DNA of 48,342 bases from positions 1 through 48,342 of the forward strand of contig DAIDHX010000238.1 in assembly GCA_027451885.1 (NCBI GenBank). Direction: 5' to 3'. This document shows positions 8,450 to 14,991 of this stretch, piece after piece. The notes under the pieces were generated by a model, which had not been told where the DNA came from, searched no databases, and saw only the letters and a list, made by a program, of their open reading frames with translations. The translations under genes were made by a program, and so were the position numbers. Origin of the DNA: Planctomycetales bacterium (GTDB lineage: Bacteria; Planctomycetota; Planctomycetia; Isosphaerales; Isosphaeraceae). The number at the start of each line of letters is the position of its first letter. The stretch's first letter is position 1.

Positions 8450-10180
8450 TTACCTGCTGCCAAGCAGTGATTGGATGATGCCGGGCTTGGCCGTCTCATG
8501 CACGATGATACAGAGCCGCTCCAACGCCCGCGTTGTCGCAACGTAGAAGAGCGACGAGAACATGTCACTATCGACATGCTCGATGTCGGTGACGACGACG
8601 GCTGGGGAGTCAAGGCCCTTGAAGTTTTGGATAGTAGTATAGCGAATCTGGCCGGTTGAAGCAGCCGCGAACGGTACGAGTTGGTCGGACCACGGCTTCT
8701 CAGAAACACTGGCCGCTGCGCATCGCGTCCCGGCCTTCGGCGAAAGGACAACGATGTCATCACCGCTGTAGGATTCTTTGAAAAGGCGTTCGAGTATCTT
8801 GGCGAGTTCCTTGCGCTGCTGGGATGGCGTGGCGTAGTAGCTGATAACCGGCTCGATGTGGTCATCGGGCCGAAGGATGCGCGAGTAGTTAGGTGTGAGG
8901 CGACCGAGCAGGTGCGACAGCGTCGCAACCCGGGGTGTGTTCCGGCAATTCACGCGGAGTGACCCCCTGGCAAACGTACCTAACCGCTTGCGGATCAATT
9001 CGTCGACCTGGTCGCGGTCTTGCCCATAGAGTATCTGCCGCTCGAAGTCGCCAAACATGCGCCACGAACCGCCTGTAAGCCCTCCCTTGAGGACCAGTTC
9101 GAGCACGTCGAGATAGGGAGCGTGGAGCAGGTCCTGCACTTCGTCGGCTATCACGAGGTCGAACTGCCAAGAGTCCAGTTGTCCCCCCAGCAAGCTGGAC
9201 ATGGCGGCATCAGGCAACTCGGCTTTCCAGAACGAATCATCCGCGCCTTCTGGCACCTTGATGCCCGCAATCCCAGCCATGTACTGGTGGAATGTTCCAG
9301 CCGTGATCTGGCCGCTACGCGCGAGCGGGTGATCGGACAGCCACCGCCCAAGCAGGCGGTTGAAGCACACGAGCAGAACACTTTTCCCTGCACTTGCGGC
9401 TCTCCGGGCCGATTCCAATGCGAGGATCGTCTTGCCTGTCCCTGCCGGCCCTGTGAAAAGTACGCGGGGGTTATCCTCCATCGTGTCGATCGCTGCAAAT
9501 TGTTCCTCCGTATATCGCAGGATTTCCGCTTGCTGCCGCGCGCGCCGGTCCGGGGCCTTTTCGCTGAATTCAAAACTTGGCCTGAGAATCCGCGCGATGG
9601 CGGCGGCCTGCTGCTGATTCGGGAATCGGTCCGCTTCGTTGAACCACCTGGTGGTTGGCTGCGCGATCAGGAAGGACCGCGCCCTTCTGAGAACATCAGC
9701 GATTAGAGACGCAAGTGACTGGCGGTGGAACCTCGGTGAGTCAATCACCTGCCACGGATGCCACTCGTCGGAAGCGGCTTTGAACTCAATAAATGGGAAA
9801 GCAACGGCCGACCAGAAAAGGACGCGCGATAGCGCTGGCTCGGCCTGCACGACCTGCTGGCGCAGGCTGTGCATCGCCTCCGAAGCCTGCTTGAACGGGC
9901 CCCTTGGATCGCCATGCGGGTCGTGGCCGTAGTACCACAGGCCGTCTCTTCGCTGAAGGGAGTGGCAAGCCTTCACCTCCAGACAGAGTATGCCGAGTGT
10001 CGGTGCGATAATCACAAAATCCGCTTCGCCGGCGACTTGCCGCAGGTGGTGCGCGATGTCGAGCGAATGAAGTACTATCCAGTCCTTGGTTCCTGGCTCA
10101 TCTCTCAGCCGGGTGAATATCTCGCGCTCTCCGGGGCTGGGACAAGACGCAGGGATGACCGGAGGGATCATGCGGGCCAC
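8450..10180 (-). CDS. NERD nuclease-like domain fused to SF1 (UvrD/Rep-like) helicase
   Basis: The 576-residue protein starts with GTG at 10180, two bases after the previous stop; an ATG at 10171 is a possible alternative. Residues about 15-110 form a NERD domain, with GERE at 17-20, EADFVII containing D54, and LEVK with E68 and K70, the PD-(D/E)XK-type core. From about 225 there is an SF1 helicase: Walker A GPAGTGKT (244-251), box II DEVQD (346-350), and C-terminal motifs FKGLDSPAVVV and YVATTRA. The helicase part is short, as in other NERD-UvrD fusions. It sits between the DrmE-like genes and drmA in a gap-free operon, so it is probably part of the system. Canonical DISARM has DrmC, a PLD nuclease, which is missing here; this protein may supply nuclease activity instead (inference). 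Confidence 0.85.
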   Translation of the reverse strand: MARMIPPVIPASCPSPGEREIFTRLRDEPGTKDWIVLHSLDIAHHLRQVAGEADFVIIAPTLGILCLEVKACHSLQRRDGLWYYGHDPHGDPRGPFKQASEAMHSLRQQVVQAEPALSRVLFWSAVAFPFIEFKAASDEWHPWQVIDSPRFHRQSLASLIADVLRRARSFLIAQPTTRWFNEADRFPNQQQAAAIARILRPSFEFSEKAPDRRARQQAEILRYTEEQFAAIDTMEDNPRVLFTGPAGTGKTILALESARRAASAGKSVLLVCFNRLLGRWLSDHPLARSGQITAGTFHQYMAGIAGIKVPEGADDSFWKAELPDAAMSSLLGGQLDSWQFDLVIADEVQDLLHAPYLDVLELVLKGGLTGGSWRMFGDFERQILYGQDRDQVDELIRKRLGTFARGSLRVNCRNTPRVATLSHLLGRLTPNYSRILRPDDHIEPVISYYATPSQQRKELAKILERLFKESYSGDDIVVLSPKAGTRCAAASVSEKPWSDQLVPFAAASTGQIRYTTIQNFKGLDSPAVVVTDIEHVDSDMFSSLFYVATTRALERLCIIVHETAKPGIIQSLLGSR

Positions 10181-10182
10181 GA

Positions 10183-11763
10183 TTATTCCTCCCCGTCCAG
10201 CAGCACACCGACCCGATCGGCCGGGATTTCGAATTCCTCCGCCTGGATGGCGGTGATCTGGAAGGCTGAAAGCGTACCGCCATCGTGGTCGCCAAGGTCG
10301 AAAACCATTTCCCCATCGCGCTCCAGCGGCTCCAGGGATGTCTCAGAAATCTTCTGCAAGAGCATTCGCCGGATAAGCTGGCCCGCGCGCTTGTGTGCGC
10401 GGCTAATCTCGCCCATCGCCGCCCACAGCTCCCGCGCCCTCGTTTCCATTCCCGCGAAGGCCAGGGTCGCCGCGAAGTCCTCCTCTTTGCGCGGGCGGAT
10501 GCACTTTGATGACATCCAGTAATGGACGTTCTCAGGCCGGGCTTGCGAGAGTCCACTGGCTTGCAGGCTAGAACAGATCTGGGAGGCAAGCTCGCGGCGG
10601 CTAACAGCGCCAAACTGTTGGATTGCCTTGGAAACCAGGCGGTCTTTCCACTCGGCCTGTTCAGATCGGCGCTGTACGGCCGTCACTCCGAGAATGCGGT
10701 CTGCCAGCGGCGCGATGAAATCGCCTCCACCGGATGTGCGCAGCAGCAGATACTGGCCTGGCTCCAGTTCATCAGCGTGTGCCCGCGTGAGGGCGAATCG
10801 GCCTGTTTCGGATGTGTCTATTATTAAAGAAGTAGTGCCGTCGTCGGCAGCGACGAAAACAGCACGGTTGCCGCTAAGATGGCATAGGCGTGCAGGAGCG
10901 GTTTCCGCGCTGCTCTCGGGGTCAGAGTCCGAGCCAGAGTACTTGTTACGCGAATACGCCGTCGCAGGCGGCACCAGGTCTTGTGGTGTGACGTCGGCAG
11001 AAGAGAGATCATTCCGCGGTGACTCCCCTCCGATCTTCGGAATTGCTCCGATGCGATGGTTGCAGTGCTTGCCACCTGGTGCATCTGAGCCGTGCAAGAG
11101 GATTGGCCCAGGTTTCCAGGGGTCGCGAATCCATCGGAATGAAATGACATGAATGGCAGGGGCTCTAGGGGCGGAGAAAACATACTCCGGGTGCCAGCCG
11201 CAGGGGCCTATCACCGCGAGCACGTCACACGCATGTGCGCCGCGCAGCTGTGTGGCACTGACGACCCTTGCGTTACGAAGAGCCGCATTCTTTGTGAGGA
11301 AATCAGCGACAGCCTGATTCATCCGGGGATTGCGCATGATTACACAGAGACCGGCAACTTGCCGATGCAGTTCTTCAAGCGGAGCGATAAGAGGCGAACT
11401 GGTATCCGCGCTGAGTTGCTCCAGTTTATGGGCAAGGCTCGCGAGCGCCTCGTGGGCATCCGGGAACAATTGCTGGCAGAGGCGAACCTGGCGGCCGACT
11501 TTATTCCAGTCAATGCCGACTAACGCAGTGGCGTGGGCGAAAGGCAGCGGTGTTGAGCAGAAAGTAAAAGCGAGCCTGCGCAAGGTCCCAAGGGTATTCC
11601 GCCAATAGTCGTCTTCGGCCTCTTCCCCCAATGACTGGACCAGCGCCCGCAGTGAGCGAGAGACATCGGCAAGTGCCGTGTGTTCGACTAAATGGCGTTG
11701 AATCTCACAGCGAGAAGCATCGCCGTAGACTGCCGTGGCGCTTCCGATTGATAAAGGGATCAC
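10183..11763 (-). CDS. DrmE-like protein, C-terminal part (526 aa)
   Basis: The gene starts with GTG at 11763, sharing a GTGA overlap with the stop of the 343-residue gene upstream. It ends two bases before the NERD-helicase gene. No catalytic motif stands out. The middle contains a stretch resembling the second RecA-like half of a helicase (VVSATQLRGAHACDVLAVIG, then APRAPAIHVISFRWIRD). The last 200 residues are helical, with the pattern EWKDRL ... YWMSSKCIRPRKEEDF ... AHKRAG and then an acidic end. In class 2 DISARM the extra subunit DrmE is about 800 residues, close to the sum of this protein and its neighbour (869). I therefore read the two as a split DrmE. This is inference from size, order and partial resemblance. 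Confidence 0.55.
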   Translation of the reverse strand: MIPLSIGSATAVYGDASRCEIQRHLVEHTALADVSRSLRALVQSLGEEAEDDYWRNTLGTLRRLAFTFCSTPLPFAHATALVGIDWNKVGRQVRLCQQLFPDAHEALASLAHKLEQLSADTSSPLIAPLEELHRQVAGLCVIMRNPRMNQAVADFLTKNAALRNARVVSATQLRGAHACDVLAVIGPCGWHPEYVFSAPRAPAIHVISFRWIRDPWKPGPILLHGSDAPGGKHCNHRIGAIPKIGGESPRNDLSSADVTPQDLVPPATAYSRNKYSGSDSDPESSAETAPARLCHLSGNRAVFVAADDGTTSLIIDTSETGRFALTRAHADELEPGQYLLLRTSGGGDFIAPLADRILGVTAVQRRSEQAEWKDRLVSKAIQQFGAVSRRELASQICSSLQASGLSQARPENVHYWMSSKCIRPRKEEDFAATLAFAGMETRARELWAAMGEISRAHKRAGQLIRRMLLQKISETSLEPLERDGEMVFDLGDHDGGTLSAFQITAIQAEEFEIPADRVGVLLDGEE

Positions 11764-12791
11764 GCGAGCGCCTCCCGGAAAGCAAGGACTTCGCCTCCAG
11801 CCGGAGCGTCGTCCGCCGGTAAAGCGACGTCGCCTTCTACGCGGTTCTGAGAGAATCTCGTGTTTATAGCGCTGATTGCATCATCGAAATAGGGTTCGGT
11901 GCGGTCGAGGACGATAACTTGGTGTCGGCCGCGCCACAACTGCCCCCATTTTAGAAAACCCAGCGCGCCGTCGAATACAACTCCCATCTCTGTGCTTGCG
12001 AGCACATCATCGGCGGGAGAGCCAGACCTCACTGGCACAAGCGCACAGCGGTGGGACTGCTGCCCAGTGACGAATTGGTTAACCCGCAGAACGTCCTGGA
12101 GATGGCCTTCTGCACGCCTTTGACCGTTGGCGTGGAGTGCAAGGGGTGTCTGCTTGATCTCGTGCTTTAGCACGTTTTGCTTTCCAACAAGAGCGCAAAC
12201 CAGCTTTGATCGCAATCCGAGTTGCACCGGGTCAGCTTCCCCCAGCAGACCGTCAACAAATGCGTTAGCAAACCGGGCGTTCTCTGCTCCCTGCTTCTTT
12301 GGCAGCTTGCCGGAGTGGCGAGCGGGTTGCACTTGCAGCGCCCGTAATTCATCGATGAGGTAGGTCAATCCCCCTCCGCCCCTGGATTGGACCTGGACTC
12401 GCACATGCAGTTTTCCGCGGTATTCTTCTGGAGATTGCAGGACGCCTCTCAGCGTCTTTCCCGGTGCCGGGCGGTAAATGACAGGGGTACCAGGGGGAAG
12501 GTCAAAAAGCTTCTCGAAGTGGGCAGACTCGGAGGAATGATTCCGCGCAGCCGCGTCGCTTATGATCATGCCCAGGCTGACAAACGCAGCGCCGAAAGCG
12601 CGGGTGGGCAGGACCATTGCGGTAACGATTCTGCTTCCGGTTTGCTCCTCGCACGCCACTTGCTTCCCGATGCTGATGAAATACTCGGCCCACTCCGGTA
12701 AACTATACCAATCTCCCGAATCTTCAAAATGCAAGTTCACAGGTGAAAAATCACTCACTGGATCGCATCTCACCTTTACGTGTAATCGCAT
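11760..12791 (-). CDS. DrmE-like protein, N-terminal part (343 aa), first gene of the island
   Basis: This is the promoter-proximal gene of the minus-strand operon, with ATG at 12791 and no strong Shine-Dalgarno sequence. The protein is soluble, with no signal peptide or membrane segment. A middle stretch (PPGTPVIYRPAPGKTLRGVL, then LHVRVQVQ) looks like a small beta domain. The end contains GVVFDGALGFLKWGQLW followed by HQVIVLDRTEPYFDDA, which resembles a Walker-B-like strand followed by an acidic patch, with no clear Walker A. The stop overlaps the start of the next gene (GTGA). Together the two have the size expected of DrmE. Alternatively they are two unrelated unknown subunits. Function unknown. 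Confidence 0.5.
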   Translation of the reverse strand: MRLHVKVRCDPVSDFSPVNLHFEDSGDWYSLPEWAEYFISIGKQVACEEQTGSRIVTAMVLPTRAFGAAFVSLGMIISDAAARNHSSESAHFEKLFDLPPGTPVIYRPAPGKTLRGVLQSPEEYRGKLHVRVQVQSRGGGGLTYLIDELRALQVQPARHSGKLPKKQGAENARFANAFVDGLLGEADPVQLGLRSKLVCALVGKQNVLKHEIKQTPLALHANGQRRAEGHLQDVLRVNQFVTGQQSHRCALVPVRSGSPADDVLASTEMGVVFDGALGFLKWGQLWRGRHQVIVLDRTEPYFDDAISAINTRFSQNRVEGDVALPADDAPAGGEVLAFREALA

Positions 12792-14340
12792 CCCGCGAAC
12801 TTGTTTAGTTTTCCACTCGCGCCGGGCTGTTGACTCTGAGTGCTAACCACTCGCCGCAAGATTGTGTGATAATATTTTCGCGCCAGCACGAGCGTCGAGG
12901 ACCGCCCCCCCGCACTTCATGAAAGCAGGGGGTAGTCCTCGATAGGCAACCTGATCTTTAGCAGTTACTTGAAGCGAGCCCCTCCAGTTTTCGACCAAGA
13001 GTTGTGATGACCGCGATCGGTACCAGAGCTCCCAAGTTCCGCAGGAGCGTGCATCAATGGTCAAAGATTAAAAAATTTGTCTAGCAAGCGACGGTAGACT
13101 TGTCAAGTGGGATACAAATCTCTGAGAGCGTCCGAAGCCGAGGTCCTCCTGAGGGATAAGAATCCGGGGATTCTCGAGGGCATCCTCAAGGACAGAGCCC
13201 AGCGCGAACCTCGGTGGATCACGCTTACGAGCCTACTAAATGATTCCCTCGCCCCGACTATCGCAGTCGCGGCTCCAACGCACTCTCTCCCTCAACCCCC
13301 TCACGATCCGAATAAATTAACCCGGCCGAAGTCAGCGCCGCAAAAGCTTTTGTTCGAACTCGCCAGATAGGCCGCATGTTAGTGATGAGGGAGCCCGGGC
13401 CGGCTGCGCAAGCCTCCGCGCTCCGCTCCCACTCAAAACACCCTCGACCTCAAACGCGGGATCGTCCAGGTCCACATCGACACCACTCCCGCGATCGCCC
13501 GAACCACACCGAGCACCCGATCAACGCGGGTCGAGATCACCCACACGCAAACGCAACCCTGACGAATTCAACAAAGTTGCCGCCTGTATCGATTGTGAGT
13601 GTTCCCCGGACCACCGCCCGCAACAGCGGCAGCGAATCTCCACGCGCTCCAACCGAACCCAATGGCCCCGAAAAAGCGAAGCCAACACTCGAGATCGAAC
13701 CGACACCCGAGATCGAACCGAACCCAACGGCCCCGAAAAAGCGAAGCCAACACTCGAGATCGAACCGAACCCAACGGCCTCGAAAAAGCGAAGCCAACAC
13801 CCGAGATCGAACCGAACCCAATCGCCCCAAAAAACGACGCCAACCCGCCCCGTAACTCAAAGCCAATAAACGGGATCGGGCCGAAGCCAACGGCCCCGAA
13901 AAAGCGAAGCCAACACTCGAGATCGAACCGAACCCAACGGCCTCGAAAAACCGAACCCAACGGCCCCGAAAACGCGAAGCCGACGACTCCGCGAAACCGA
14001 ACTCAGCTCGTCGCGCACCGAACCCAGTCAGGGGTTGGAAGGAGAACAGATGAACGACCGGGAGTACTGCATCAGGAGGGACGTGTGGTGGACTGGAGTT
14101 CAGGATTCATTTCCTGGGCGATCCGGTCCACCCTGCCATGGTCCGAGGGGATCCGTCGCTGGGTCCGAGCGTGTGAATCACTCCCTCCGCTCGGCGCAGG
14201 GGATCGTTCATTCGTCGATCGCGAGGGTGTGCTCGCTCGAGCGGGTCGTGTGGGGCTCGCGTTCGGGCTGGGGGCATTCCCATCGCGCGACCGCGCTGGA
14301 AAGACGCCCGGATCCTCGTCCGCAGGTCCGGCCGCGGGGG
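12792..14340. other. Non-coding stretch between defence island and ssrA
   Basis: I see no convincing gene in these 1.5 kb. Short open frames exist on both strands, but they are rich in Arg/Pro/Ser, lack ribosome binding sites and do not resemble known families. The first 300 bases should hold the promoter of the island. On the minus strand AAAATATTATCACAC at about 12865-12879 offers an AT-rich, -10-like TATTAT, without a good -35 partner. A degenerate 47-bp tandem repeat occupies 13654 to about 14000. The rest (14000-14340) shows nothing I can name. Confidence 0.6.
13654..14000. repeat. Degenerate 47-bp tandem repeat
   Basis: A unit beginning CGAACCCAACGGCCCCGAAA and ending CTCGAGATCGAAC recurs at 13654-13700, 13719-13765, 13766-13812 and 13882-13928, each exactly 47 bases. 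A diverged copy lies at 13813-13881, and truncated copies begin at 13929 and 13952. An 18-base partial copy sits at 13701-13718. Copies differ by a few substitutions. The unit is not a multiple of three, so every long frame across it is an artefact. There are no unique spacers between copies, so this is not a CRISPR array. Role unknown. Confidence 0.9.
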
Positions 14341-14374
14341 AAAAAGAACTCCGGGGAGAGATCTGCCCCGGAGT
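14341..14374 (-). terminator. Rho-independent terminator of ssrA
   Basis: On the minus strand the sequence reads ACTCCGGGG, a nine-base loop, then CCCCGGAGT, followed by TCTTTTT. The stem arms are 14366-14374 and 14348-14356, perfectly paired, and the T-run is at 14341-14347. It lies about 20 bases after the end of the tmRNA gene in the same direction. Confidence 0.85.
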
Positions 14375-14394
14375 CGGCTCGAGCCTGTTCAGAG

Positions 14395-14758
14395 TGGAGG
14401 CGGCGGGAATTGCACCCGCGTCCCGAGAAGCATCGACGACGGCCTCTACGTGCGTAGCCGATCCTTTGATTGTCGGCCGCGAGGCCCCGACCGGCAGGGT
14501 CCTCTTTGGCTTAGCCGGTCATGAGTTTAACCCAGGCCGCAACCAGCGGTTAGGCCCAGGCGATCCCGCATTGGCGTCCCCGGCCGTGTCTCGCGGGAGA
14601 AGACGCGGCGCGAGGCCGTAGCTGTTTTTTAGGCAGCGAGACGGAGACCAACATTGCTGTTGGCACGTAAAGTTTGGTCGGCTTTTAACGAGGCCCGCTG
14701 ACCAACCTCGGCACGCCACACGTCGCTTCAGACATCCGGTCGATCCTGGTTCGCCCCC
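14395..14758 (-). ncRNA. ssrA: Transfer-messenger RNA (tmRNA)
   Basis: The minus strand begins GGGGGCGAACCAGGATCGAC, the usual tmRNA 5' end, and finishes with a T-arm (GGACGCGGGTGCAATTCCCG) and CGCCTCC, which pairs with the first seven bases to rebuild the tRNA-like acceptor. The terminal CCA is not encoded (the next bases are CTC), so it must be added. The tag frame resumes at GCC (14664-14662) and encodes ANSNVGLRLAA with a TAA stop at 14629-14631. Upstream, GGTTGGTC ... GCCGACC can form pseudoknot 1. tmRNA with SmpB rescues stalled ribosomes and tags the product for proteolysis; smpB is at 32549-33031 in this window. The gene is followed by a good terminator. Confidence 0.95.
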
Positions 14759-14991
14759 GGATTGCGGAACCCACCCAGATGCTCGCGCATTCGAGTCGGC
14801 CCCAGCGCTGTTATTATTTCGAAGGAATCACCGCCGTCAAGAACTCATCCCGCGACGCTGGTCGAGGCGAACGCCTCGGGCAACCGCCAGGCAACCTGTT
14901 GCAGCCTGCGCCAGCCGCAGCCATGATCGGATCAACAAACTCGTAACCCCCGCGCTCGAGCGCCTCAATTTCCTGCCCGGAGCTCACCTCC

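Noticed and set aside
12838-12846. GAGTGCTAA, half of a CIRCE (HrcA) operator
   Set aside because: The partner half TTAGCACTC is absent at the required nine-base distance, and no heat-shock gene is adjacent.
12843-13370. Small frames of 73 and 87 codons in front of the island
   Set aside because: No ribosome binding site, no recognisable pattern and composition like non-coding sequence.
13654-14000. Possible CRISPR array
   Set aside because: Repeats are directly adjacent without unique spacers, units diverge, and no cas genes are in the window.
13599-14621. Long plus-strand open frame of 340 codons
   Set aside because: It runs through the 47-bp repeats and antisense to ssrA, is low-complexity and has no ribosome binding site. 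It is an artefact of high GC.
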